64,000 nucleotides of DNA, taken from assembly GCA_006386115.1 (NCBI GenBank), contig VFIW01000109.1, forward strand, positions 62,001-126,000. Reading direction: 5' to 3'. The notes beneath the pieces were generated by a model. That model worked only from the letters and a program-made list of their open reading frames with translations. It made no database searches and was not told the origin of the DNA. Positions within the stretch are counted from its first letter, which is position 1; the number at the start of each line of letters is the position of its first letter. This DNA comes from Globisporangium splendens. Taxonomy: Eukaryota > Oomycota > Peronosporomycetes > Pythiales > Pythiaceae. Positions 41,173-52,419 of the stretch are shown here, one piece after another. The translations under genes and the position numbers were made by a program.

Positions 41173-44100
41173 ATGGACTGCAACAGCGCCGAGTCGAGCC
41201 ATTTTTATACCCCAGTTGATTCCCTTCCCATCCACAAAATGAACCACAGCAAGCACTTGCAAGAGAATATCGACAGCGAAGAAGAAGAGAAGACATGGCA
41301 ACCGAACAAGCGCAAGACGCCGGCGGATGTGACTGATGTGCAGCCATCACCGCTGATCACGCCAAACGGCAGTCAGGTTGGCACTGTGGAGAATTCTGAA
41401 GGCGAGTGGTGCGTGATCGGGCGGGATGATCAAGCAGCACAAATTTCAATTTGCATTGCTGCAGAAAATGGCGACTTTGACGCTGCTGCAGACGACGGCA
41501 TCTGTAGTTGTGGCTGACAGCAATGGTCAGACTCCGTTATTCATCGCTGCCCAGAGTGGTCACCTCGATGTGGTTGCCTTGCTGGTAAAAGAACCGCGAG
41601 CGTGAACTTGAGCGACAATGACGGATGGACTCCACTGTTTCGTCGCTTCCGACGAGGGCCACCCCAACGTTGTCACGGAACTTCTTGGGAACGACGCGAG
41701 CGTGGACATGGCTGGCAACGATGACTAGACTCCACTATTCACTGCTGCTGGAAACGGTCAACTCGGTGTGGTAACTGTGCTGCTGCAAAATGGCGCAACA
41801 GCGAATTTGACCAACCATAATGGCACATCTTCGTTACTCATTGCTTCCCAAGAAGACCACATCGAAGTGGTTGCCGTGCTGCTGGAGAGCGCTGCAAGTG
41901 TGAGCATGACCGACAAGGATGAATTAGCCCCGTTGTTTACTGCTGCTCGGAATGGCCACTGGAAGGTTGCAGAAGTTCTCTTGCAATACAACGCAGATTT
42001 GGAGTCGGCAGATACCAAAGGAAGAACTGCTCTTTTTATTGCAGTGCAGGAAGGACACGATGGAGTAATTGAAGTTGTGCTGTTCAATGGAGCATCCCCA
42101 GATTCAATCGATGAAGAAGAAAACACCCCCTGATATCAGCTTGTCGAAATGGGCATTTGCAAGTTGTGCAGCATCTACTCAAAAGTAATGCTTCGCTCAG
42201 CTCAGTCAACAAGCACGGTGAATCGCCCTTGCTTGCGGCTGCGTCGTCGGGATTCTTCGCCATCACAGATGAGATCATCCAGGCTGGGGCATCTCCGCAC
42301 GTTCGCACTCTCAATGAAGGTGCACTTCTAATTTACTCTGCCGAGAGGAGTATGATGGACACTGCCACTCGACTTTTTGATGCTGGGCATTTTGAACCTT
42401 GTGCCGCACTAGAATCTCGTATGACTCTTCTCGAGGGAACTCTGCAGACGCTCCGAGAATATAGCCAGAAACTCCACGAATTTCAGGCATTATGGCTCAG
42501 CGTCGCAGATCGACTTACGTACGTATATGTCCAGCTTCAGCGTGAGGGCGATTTGCCCCGAGCTGTGCTTCACCAGTACATTATGATCATATTCCGTTTC
42601 ATCCGAGCAAAAGAGTTATGTGAGTCAAGCAGCATTTACTCACGGCTTGTCGTCTACCGTAACGTTGTGCGCCGTCTTCAAGATTTGCGCGCTGGAGTTA
42701 CGTTTTTGCACCAAAATTTGAAGTCAACGGGAACCAGCAAGGTGAACGAAGAACAGGCATCGAAGTGGCAAATGACGAATGCAGCTTGATGTCAGCGTTC
42801 CAGGAAGCTATCGATGCCGCCACGAGCCCCTCGGCAAGCAAGCAGGACGAAACTGGTCAAGCTGAGTCAATAGTTCTCCTTCAACACAAACTGAAAGTGC
42901 ATGGCGATAGCTACAGCTTCTGCTCAAGTTTCGCAAGGGTCCACATTCGATAGAATGGACGACCTTCCAGATTGTTTATTCCCACCTACGAGCTTGATAC
43001 CATACAGGTTGAGACCTGCTCGACAAGACATGAAAATCAAGCAACATATGCCCAGTGGCTAGACTCAGTCGTCAAGGTCAGGGAGTCCCGGGTTTCTCGA
43101 GACAAGTTCATTGGTGCTATGGGTCGATTGGTGTACTTGAGCCACCCAAATGTGGTGAAATTGTTTGGGGCATCTCATCGTACATTGCAGTTTTTGAGAA
43201 CGCGTCACATACCAACCTGCGTGATTTTTTACGCCAGAAGGAAATCGGCAATCCTTGTGGCAGAAGCTTCATGAAGCTGTACTTGGACTCAAGTACGTCA
43301 GTGCTTCTCCGAGCCACAAGCCAAGTTGTGTGGCTCCAGCATGATGCGTTCCACCGAGATATTGACGAGATTCTGGTTCTACTTTCAGTTTCCAGCAATG
43401 ACACCCCGGTTCACAGCTGATCCGAGCAAGACGCAACTCGCGACCGAGACATCGAAAATCTCAAAGGAGTAATCAAGCAATTGGAAAACACAGATGCAAT
43501 GGCGACAGGGGCAGTGAAACCGTTCGCTTCGAGTCTGAGACGCTGAACAACAAGTTCCAAAATATTGATCATGACGAGATTGTTAGAGGTCAGGCAGGGA
43601 CAGCCTCTCAACGTCCACCGTGGCTTATTCCGGCGCACGAGCTCAAGTACGACCGAGATCATCCGATCGGAACCGGTGCCTTTGGCGACGTATGCAAAGC
43701 CACGTGGCTTTGAACGCCTGTGGTGGTTAAACTTATGGGCTATGAAGCCGACGGCGACGAGTACAACCGCGATATGTTTTTCCACGAGTTGCAAGTGTGG
43801 TTTTCTCTCAACCATCCGCGCGTAATCAAGCTGTTTGGGGCATGCCACATCGGGGAGCGCTTTTTTGCATGTGAATGCGCTGGAAACGGAGTGCTTGATG
43901 TGTTTTTAAAAACCAACAACAGCAGCAAGAAATGGTGCAAACTGCACCCAAAGACCGCGGAAGTGAAAATCGAGCGCAACCACATGGAAACAGTGCAGTG
44001 GAAATCGCCTGAGTACTTACGTGGAGATCGGCTAACTGTGGCATCAGATGTGTATGCGTTTGGGATGTGCATCTTGGAAGCAGCGAGTGGAGATTATCCG

Positions 44101-44337
44101 TGGGGCCGCCAAATGGATGCTGCAGTTCGCTTTCAGGTGCGAAAAGGTAATCTGCCATCAGAATCGATGGGGTGCTTAACTGCTGCGGAACGCGTTCTGG
44201 TTGAGATGATCTGCGCGCCAAATCTGTCCGAGCGCATCATGATCTCGTCGGTTGTTGAAAAGCTGGGCGAGTTTGCAGAACGCGAAGTTGCTGCTTCGAT
44301 CGAAGTGTCACCAAGCTCACAAGTGGATGCGCCGTAG
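41173..44337 (+). pseudogene. Ankyrin-repeat plus double TKL-type kinase pseudogene
   Basis: The order is readable but split over frames. An N-terminal segment (41173..41517) is followed by ankyrin repeats (for example VVAVLLESAASVSMTDKDELAPLFTAARNGH). Next comes a helical region (42157..42789), a first kinase-like N-lobe (HPNVVKLFGASH, about 43040-43290) and a second kinase domain (GTGAFGDVCKATW at about 43670, HPRVIKLFGACH, SPEYLRGDRLTVASDVYAFGM). Visible lesions: TGA at about 41515, frameshifts near 41590 and 41640, TAG at 41726-41728 where Trp is expected (xTPLF), a one-base loss in the C-run near 42130, further breaks near 42780 and 43190, and TGA at about 43711 inside KATWL-TPVVVK. In the second kinase the HRD loop to DFG segment is deleted. 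Ankyrin/TKL kinases are an expanded oomycete family; this copy cannot make an active kinase. Confidence 0.85.
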
Positions 44338-44641
44338 CTTCCGAAGTGTTCACTGTTTTCCATCCGTTCCGTTACCAGTAGTTTTTTTGCTTTAAACAAG
44401 AACCACCTTTTTGTGCTCAAAGTGAATTTGTGTCAAACTTACACTGACCCATGGCAGTGACTTGATGGCTGGGGCTTCATTGGTTGCAGTACAAAACGAT
44501 GAAAAATGGACTATGGCTGCGAGAACACACTGTTTCCAAAGAGTATCTTAACTTTCTGTGATCAAGTTTTGACAACAGCGCGCACGGCCTTAAAACTAAT
44601 AGAAGCACACCAGCATAGTATGCGAACTCGACTTTTGCCAT
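44338..44641. other. Intergenic, no gene recognised
   Basis: About 300 bp between a pseudogene and a convergent gene end; nothing identified. Confidence 0.4.
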
Positions 44642-45877
44642 CTACCGCTTCCCCTTGACGTCGTCCACCTTGTTCAGAATTTGCTCGAGCCGCCGTGCCT
44701 CATCGACGTTGCCGGCCTTGTAGTGCATCTGCATCTGCGCGCGCAGCTGCTCCTGGTGGCGCATGTTCTCGATCTTCTCCTTGTCCATGAGTTGCATGAC
44801 GAGGCGGAACTCCTCCTGCTCCTTCTTCTGTCGCACCTCCTGCCGCTCCAGGCGTAGTCGCTCCTCATCCGCGACCGCGTCCAGCTCTGCACCCGCCTTC
44901 GAGAGCTTGCGGCTCGCCTTGTGTTGCTTCTTCTTGTACTGCATCATCTCGTACTTTTCGATATCATAATACTTTTCGTGCGGCAACGTCGCCGTGTTGT
45001 AGTCCTCCATGTAGTCCTTGAACAGCTCCATGGCTTCCCATTTTGGGCCATTAAAGTCGCTGATATTCTTGATGTCGCGCAGCCACGCTTGGAAAGAGAT
45101 GCTCTTGGTGTGGAAGTCGGATTCGCGGATGATACCGTACTTGCCGTATTCATTCTGGTTCACGGCATGGGACCCAGCCTTTTTCGCCTTTTTCGATTTC
45201 TTCTTCTTGTCTTTCTTCTTGCTCTTGGACGATTTGCTTTGCTTGCGGTCCTTGCGGTGGCTTCGTTTCTTATGACGCGAGTGGCGGTCGTCGTCGCTTC
45301 CGGAACTGGAGTCGGAGGAATCGGACGAAGACGAGTCTTCGGAAGCTGAAGATGAAGACGCTGACGCTGATCTGTGGCGGCGTTTGTGCTTTGCGCGCGA
45401 TCGACTATGGCTATGGCTGCGACTGCGCGAGTGCTTTCGGTCGCCTTGCTTGTCGTTGGACGCACTCTCAGCCTCTACGTCGTCATCGGAATCGCCAACC
45501 GTTGTCCACATGCGCGAGCGCTTTTCAACGCGTTTGCGGTTGCGCAACTTGGTCGCTTCTGCAGTGTCATTGCCACTGTCCTCACTGCTACTACTCGACG
45601 TATCGCGGTGTCTTCGGCGCTTCTTCTCTCGGCTGTGCGACTTCTTCTTTGAGACACGCTTTCGTTCTCTGCGATGCGAATCCTTTCCTTCGCTATCCGC
45701 TTCCGACGCAGCCGTCGAGGGGCTTCTTCTGCGTCTGCTGCTGCTCTTGTTGGACGCTTTTCGATCGGAACTGCGGCTGTGACTGCGACTGCGGCTCCTG
45801 CTTCTCCGTCCCCGAGATTCGTCCCGACTCGCCTTCCGCGGACTGCGGCTGCGCTCGCGCGCGTGTTCCTTCGCCAT
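44642..45877 (-). CDS. RS-rich nuclear protein with conserved C-terminal domain (SCI1-like?)
   Basis: A single exon of 411 aa. Residues 1 to about 240 are Arg/Ser- and Lys-rich (SRSRSRSHSRSSDRK, poly-Ser and poly-Lys tracts), typical of spliceosome-associated proteins. From about 242 there is a globular region starting EYGKYGIIRESDFHTKSISFQAWL and continuing WEAMELFKDYMEDYNTATLPHEKYYD, then a long charged helix to the end. This pattern resembles plant STYLE CELL-CYCLE INHIBITOR 1-like proteins and their animal relatives; the match is from memory and moderate. The start MAKEHARERSRSP is preferred; an in-frame ATG 26 codons upstream gives a non-RS extension. Divergent from the GRAM-VASt gene. 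Confidence 0.75.
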   Translation of the reverse strand: MAKEHARERSRSPRKASRDESRGRRSRSRSRSHSRSSDRKASNKSSSRRRRSPSTAASEADSEGKDSHRRERKRVSKKKSHSREKKRRRHRDTSSSSSEDSGNDTAEATKLRNRKRVEKRSRMWTTVGDSDDDVEAESASNDKQGDRKHSRSRSHSHSRSRAKHKRRHRSASASSSSASEDSSSSDSSDSSSGSDDDRHSRHKKRSHRKDRKQSKSSKSKKKDKKKKSKKAKKAGSHAVNQNEYGKYGIIRESDFHTKSISFQAWLRDIKNISDFNGPKWEAMELFKDYMEDYNTATLPHEKYYDIEKYEMMQYKKKQHKASRKLSKAGAELDAVADEERLRLERQEVRQKKEQEEFRLVMQLMDKEKIENMRHQEQLRAQMQMHYKAGNVDEARRLEQILNKVDDVKGKR

Positions 45878-46108
45878 ATTCAGTCCCTTCCTTTCTTTCC
45901 TCCTTGACCACTTTTGACTGGTCGCCAAAAGCCTCTTGATTTGCATATTTTCCAAAATGGTAACCTCTGTACTCGCATATTCCTCTGTAATTGTATAATG
46001 GTGGTGGTAATGTCGTCGTGTCGCGTCATATCTGCATTGGATATTTCCGCAAAGCCAGCGGCCACTTCAAGCTTCACATAAGGGGAAGGCGATCCGGATC
46101 TACTGAGT
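45878..46108. promoter_or_regulatory. Divergent promoter region (RS protein / GRAM-VASt)
   Basis: 231 bp between opposing start codons. A shared promoter is inferred; no specific site assigned. Confidence 0.4.
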
Positions 46109-48782
46109 ATGTTTACTATGGACCGCAGCTCCTCGTTGGCGCATGCGCGCAGCTCTGCGTCTGCCAGCAGCAATGGTAATGGGGATGGCGGTGCGTCGTC
46201 GTCGTCGAGGGGGTCGTCGGCCGCGTCGTCGCCCGCGCAGAGCCGCCGCACGGGAGAGTTTGACGCCGTGGCATCGTATGCGGAGCACGACGACGCAGAA
46301 GGTGGTCGCGTCAATTCGAACAGCGGCCAAAGGCATGAGGACGCCCACTTGAATCTGCCGCTGGACAAGGAGTTCGTGCCGCTCGCGCACCATGACGACG
46401 ACGAGGAGGACGAAGAAGAAGGTGACCTGGTGCGCGACGACGTGCGCGACGACGTCATCTGCATGATCTTCGACCTGCCGCGCTCGACAAAGTTCTACCA
46501 AGGTAGCGTATACGTTCATAGCGCCTTCCGTTAACGCATCCTCATTATCGTACTCGTGTGCGCCTGCAGACTTTTCGTGCGCGATCGCCGGGACGCTCGC
46601 GATGCACGGACGCATGTACCCGACGAACACATACGTGTGCTTCTACTCGAACGTGTTTGGCCGCGAGCGCAAGGTGAATGAATATGCATATGGGATATTA
46701 CAAATGTACCCATATTACTGTGGCACCGCGCAAACTGTATAGAGAGAGAGGAAAGAGCCTGTCTCGTTTCTCACGCGCGTCATCATCCCGGCTCTCGTGT
46801 TTGTGTTGGCGTGTGTGCAACGTTCGCATGTCGCCAAGTTGCATCTACTGACTCCTACTGTGCATGTGTATCTCTGTGTGATATGTGGAACTCTCTGCTA
46901 AATGCAGATCCTGATTCCGTACGAGTCCATTTCGGAACTCGCCAAGACGACGACGATGGTGTTCCAGAACGCGATCCGCATCGCGACGACCACCAAGGAC
47001 GAGTACACGTTCACGAGCTTCTGGGGCAACAACCGCGACGGCTGCTACGAGCTCATCGCCAAGACGCGCAACCGCGTGCTCAACGACCTCAAGCCGGCCG
47101 TCGTGCGCGGGCTCAAGAAGACCATCGCGACCGCGACAGCGGGTGCAGAGGACGACAGCGAACAGCATACCAGCAGTAGTGTCAGCAGCAATGAGAATGG
47201 CACCTCCACGTCGCTGACGTCGCCTAAATCCATCGCAAGCTCCGAGAAGGAAGCGAACTCAGGGAACGCGACGGCTGAAGCGGCGGCTGCAGTGTACGAA
47301 GACACCGACGACGCAGACTCGGACGCGGATGCAGACGCGCAACAGCGCCTTTGTAACCCCCAAAGCACGATTGCTGAAGAAGAGCAGGAGAGTTCGGAAC
47401 ACCCACGAGATGTTACGGAGGAAGATGATGAGCAGGAGCTGGCGCGACGCACGAGTGTCGTCTCGGACATTGACTCTGTCGCGCCAAAGGATATCTCCAT
47501 GACGCAGATCGTGGAAACGACGTTCGACATCTCGGTTGACGAGTTCATGGCGGAGTTTTTCTGGGATGGCGCAGCTTTCGGTATGGACGAGTTTGGCATC
47601 CGCCAAGGGTCGACGGAAATGAAGTGCAACCCGTGGATGACATTGGAGGATGAGGCGACGTATGGTGCGTCGTGCATTTACAACCGCGGGTGGCAGGAAT
47701 TATTGACCGAGCTAACATGCGCTTCGGAATGTGTTTCTCTAGGAATGACGCGCTCGCTGCAATTCCGTGTGCCAGTTGACGCGCCTATCGGACCAAAATC
47801 ATCGCGCGTCGATGTGGTAAGCATTTGTTTTCCTGATTGTACTGGCGAGAGGAAAACGAAGGAGTGATAAACTCTGACGGTGTATAAACTTTTTTTTGCT
47901 TCTTTGTAGCTGCAATGCGCGAAAAAGGGCGAGCACAACGTTCGCTTTATTGAGACGTCGACGCGGCTTGTTGACATTCCGTATGGCGATTACTTTAGCG
48001 TCGAGGATCGCTGGACGCTGATTCCAAGAAGTTCGTCGTCCTGCAAACTCTTTATTGAACTCAAGGTACATGATATGCTTTGTTTTGCTGCTTTGTGATC
48101 CATATGCAAACTGACACGCCCGTCATCCACATGCTGTAATAGGTCGTATTTAGCAAGTCTACGTTCTGGAAAAGCAAGATTGAAACGCGGGCCATCGCAG
48201 ACAACAAGTCGAAATGGCTCGAGTGGGTCGATCTAGCAAGACAGCATCTGCAACAGAAGCAAGAACAACAAGCGGAAAAGCCGAAAATGGCTATCTCACC
48301 GCCAACCAGTGGCGGTTCTTCACCAACGCTCCGACAGTCCAACTCGATGACAGAGCAAAGCCGACAGGACCAGCTTACGTGTCGTCCACCCCACGCCAAT
48401 GCGCGCAGCCCGCCAAAGCGCCGAACAAGCCGTCCGATGTCTGGTCAACGAAGCAAAGCAGGTCTTCCTCCTCGCGGTGCCGAACCGTCCAATTCGTTCA
48501 TCATGTACTTGCGAGGTAAGTGTGTGGATGTCTTGTGTTGCTGTATGACGTGAAGAGATGCTAATTTCAACGTCTTGTGACTTTGCTTCATCAATGACAG
48601 TGTTTCCATGGATTCTCGTGCTTGGTCTGCTGCTTCTCGTCATTCGCATGCAGTCGTCGCTCACAAACATTGAGCAAACGCTGGCGATCTCGAGTGCCAA
48701 GATGGACGCCATTGAGGCTCGCCTCGCGTCGCTGAGTCAGGCATCGACATCGTCTTGCACGGCGAACACTGCGAACACGTAG
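46109..48782 (+). CDS. GRAM-VASt domain membrane protein (Lam/GRAMD1-like lipid transfer)
   Basis: Exons 46109..46502, 46570..46673, 46908..47664, 47743..47816, 47910..48065, 48143..48515 and 48601..48782 give 679 aa. A GRAM domain spans about 112-205 (FSCAIAGTLAMHGRMYPTN, FYSNVFG, IPYESISELAKTTT). A VASt domain runs about 363-535 (VETTFDISVDEFMAEFFWD, GMTRSLQFRVPV, GPKSS). A transmembrane helix lies at about 620-637 (VFPWILVLGLLLLVI), followed by a short coiled tail. This is the layout of yeast Lam and animal GRAMD1/Aster proteins, which sit in the ER at membrane contacts and move sterols. The intron 47665..47742 is 78 nt and stop-free, so its retention would add 26 residues in frame; splicing is preferred because it restores the VASt strand. 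The start could also be the ATG at 46118. Confidence 0.88.
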
Positions 48783-48914
48783 AAGACTTCAGGAGTCCTG
48801 CAGTTTGCCTGAAGCATCCTATTTACAACTAAGTTACAGAAAAAGTGAAGCTAAACTCGAACCTGAAAAGTGTATGTAGTTCTATTATTTGTTCATATTT
48901 TAAACGAGTGCCGA

Positions 48915-51900
48915 TTATGGCGTCGCATACCATGCCGAGTGATAATTTGCTCGCTTCTGAATATTGTGCAGCAGTTTCACTGCGCCGAGGTCCGTCCCCA
49001 TCTGAAGTTGCCGGAAACGCGTGAGAAGCCGCCACTGCTCATGCGGCTCATATGGCGCATTGCTGCTCTTCGTGTTGGAATTGCCGTCTGTGCTCATTTC
49101 GGCATCGTCATCATCGCCAGCTTCAGCAGCGTTTGCCTTCGAGGATCTATTGGGAACACCCACCGAGTGTCGTTGCAGCACCACCAACTCCATACGAATC
49201 GAATGGAGCAGTCCCTGAAGTTGCTGTAGGTGATGCCGACGCAGCGGATTGATCATCGTGTACACATCCCTAGGCAGACTCGATAGGATTTCGCTCAGGT
49301 AGTAATTCGCCATGTCTCGCTCCGCAACAACAAGGTCCACGAGGGCAAATGTTGGTCGAACTATGGTTGACACAAAGCCCTTTTGATTTACCACCGCGCT
49401 GGCTGCTTGGACATGTGCTTCTCCTCCCGCGTTGGCGTCGCTATTGCGGAAAATGTGTAGCAAGCTCGAACCAGAGGACAGTACAAGCAGCTCTTCCGTT
49501 TCTACATCACAGGAAAACAAGCGCTTAAAATCGTTAGAACTCTCAACACAACATATAAATGGGCTCCACGTTTTCATTAGAGCCTTTACCTCTTGCTGAA
49601 ATCATCGGTTGCTTCAGTCTCGAAGCCACGATCTGCTCTTGAGAATGCAAGATCTCCTGCAGTGTAATCGCCGCCGGCGCCACGAAAAGCGAACAATCGT
49701 TTCTCAGAGAGATGGATGCACCTGCACTATCATTGGTGGTGACCTCGTTGCGACGATGAAGACCAGCGAGCTTTGCGCTGTCTTCATTATGGTCCTGGAT
49801 GCTGAAGTGGAGCCAGAGGCTTGCGATGAAGCCCCACTGGGTCCGCAAAAGTGCAATCGATGTAGGTAATACAACATCGATCAAGAATGTCGCTATTCCA
49901 TCCCGTTGGTCGCTTTCGCAATGGAATTCTGCACATACTGACGACGACGCGTGAAGCTCCGTGAGGACACCACTGTTCTTATCATCCGAACGACTCACGA
50001 AATCAACGTACGCGTTGTACATGCTGTTGCCGGATCGATTCTTCAGCGTCACTTCCAAACGGACCACGGACGACGACGGAACAAATGACACCACGTGGAT
50101 CTTCGACAACGCAACAAGCGACTCCAATTCATACTCTGGGACCAGAGTCGAACCTTCATCTGCGTGGGGATCGCCTGACGTTGTTGCTGATACCAACGTT
50201 TCCAGCTTGATCGAAGTTTCTTCCATGTCGTGATTCTGATCGTTTTGGATCGCTGGTGACACTGTCACGGGTAGACGACCAATATCTGAGTACAACGTCT
50301 GGACCGCTGTCCACCACTGCTCCATCACAAACCCATTCAGACGCTGGACCATGTTGTGCTTGCCCGCGACAACGAGTTTCATCCGATCGAGCTCGTCGAT
50401 TCCATTCACGACACGCTTCTCCAGCGATTTCGTTAACTGAACTAATTGGCTCTGCGAAACCACAGCACTCGCGCGTTCTCCACCACTGGACTCGTTGTTA
50501 CCGTTGTCGCGCTCTTTGGATCCGAATTTGATGCGCTCAATGTACCGCATCGGGGTTGCAGTAGTGTCTTCTGTGTCTCGGGTACTTCGACTTCGCTTCG
50601 AGCCACGCGCTTTCGGTGCGTTGGTTTTGTCTTCGACTTGCGGTGCACGCAGGCGATGGATCGTGTACTTCTCCGAGCCGTACTTCTTGCAGATCAGCAC
50701 ACACTTCTTCACAACAAGCTGATCATTCGTGCTCGCACTGGCCGCATTCTGCTCATCTTGTTCGACGTGGTTGATCAAGAGAATCTCGTCCGCGCAACAA
50801 TTCTGTGAAAACTCCCCCACGAGTGCGTTGCTAACATGGCTGAACGCGTGCACAATGTTCATCGACGGTTGGTCCAGGCTTGTGTCAAAGGAGAGCAGGT
50901 AGAACGACCGGTTCACATCGTTGCACTGAACACCTAGAAAGACGATCGACTGGTTCCCATCACCACTGCGGACTTGAAAGCTACAAGAGCGTACACACAG
51001 TAAAGCCAATTACTCCAAACACAAAGCACTGTTTGCACATGCACACCAGGTAAGCAAAGAGTACAATCTACTCACAGTCTACTTGGTGGCGTCGGTAGGA
51101 CGAACGACAGCAGCAGCACTCCACAATCGTACACGTACAGCGTGCTTCTCGTGGTTCCCACCACAAGAAGCGTACTTGGCGTAAGACCAATGAGGCGGTG
51201 CCCAAGCGAAGACGCGCTTGGCGACAGCGTCGGCTGCCACATGTTGAAGTTGTCTCCACTGACCCAAACGGCATCTTGGCGTCGCACCACGAGACAAGAG
51301 CTCACCTGCTCTTGCTCCTGCTTCAGGCACGGGAGGTAGGTGCACACACGCATAGTGGTCTCCTTCACGGACTCTGAAAGCGGGTACATTGCCCAGCGGT
51401 GAGTCGGTTCCCTGCTTCATCATTGTTTGTTGGTCTCCATGAAGAATCAATCAGGTTTAGTACAAGCAGCCTACTGACCTGAACTCACTGGCCAAATCAG
51501 TTGAGTGCACGAAATGCATCAGCAGATGAGGCGCACCACTGTCGTCTTCACTGACAAACTCACAGGAAACCACTTGATCAGCCGTTTCCACGTCTTCAAC
51601 ATCGTTCAGCAGCTTCACGCTCGCGCGCCACACGAAGAAGCGCGTATCTTCGCTGCGAAACTTCACAATAGAAAGTTTCTTGGCATTTGAGTGGGATACC
51701 ACCACATGTGGGCCGTGCGTGATGTGGAGTTGGACTGGCAGCGTTTCGGCGTCCCCACTGTTCTGACTGTTGAGTGCTGGCGATAAGGATGGGAGCAGCG
51801 GCACGTCCACGCGGTTCACAAACTGAAGCTCACACTGTTTGCCTTCGCCATCAACATGGCCATGAAGCAGAAAGAAGTACAGAGTGCACACTGCACCAGA

Positions 51901-52323
51901 GTCGCTATGACACCGTCGCTTGTTGAGCCCACGAGAGCGCTCTCCCACTGCCGTGCTTGCATCACCGGCGGCATCATGGACCGCCTGGAAAACCAACACC
52001 GGCAGCGCTCTGTAGCCATATATGCACACACATACCATGACCAACAGCGCGCAAAGTTAGCGTCTTTCATTGTCAGTCATCAGCGTATTGGAAGCGAGCA
52101 ATGGTGGGACGTACATGCCCAGTTCGTCGAACTCCACCTCTTGTGCCGAGACGAGCGTGGCGTCAGCAGGCAGCACATCAGAACCCTCAGTCTTCACGGG
52201 GAGCTCTGCGTAGTCCGCGACACCAACGCTCTTGGCGTCGCCGTCGGCGCGCACCTGCCGCAGCGTGAGCGCCGCACGCGTAAAGCGCAGCCGGAAGTGC
52301 TGCGTCGCCCACGCCAGCTCCAT
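48915..52323 (-). CDS. Large protein, tentatively FANCB-like
   Basis: Exons in transcript order: 52323..52115, 52009..51479, 51411..51076, 50980..49590, 49501..48915; 1,017 aa, all GT-AG and in phase. The N-terminal half looks like a beta-propeller: short hydrophobic strand pairs such as HLLMHFVHSTDLASEF, RWAMYPLSES, AVWVSGDNFNMW, LLVVGTTRSTLYVYDCG and ADEILLINH. The middle is charged (SKRSRSTRD) and the C-terminal half is mixed beta and helical. The propeller plus long C-terminal region and strings such as HITHGPHVVVSHS recall FANCB of the Fanconi anaemia core complex (human about 859 aa). Sequence identity is low and the call is made from layout and memory, so function is uncertain. Another propeller scaffold is the main alternative. 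It is divergent from the hydrolase pseudogene with roughly 100 bp between them. Confidence 0.75.
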
Positions 52324-52419
52324 TTTGCTGCATGCGACACAAATTTGGCGGCAGCTTTCTGTTGTCACACATAACAGATGCATCTTGAGTGCTGATATTA
52401 ATATATTCTATGGCGTTAA

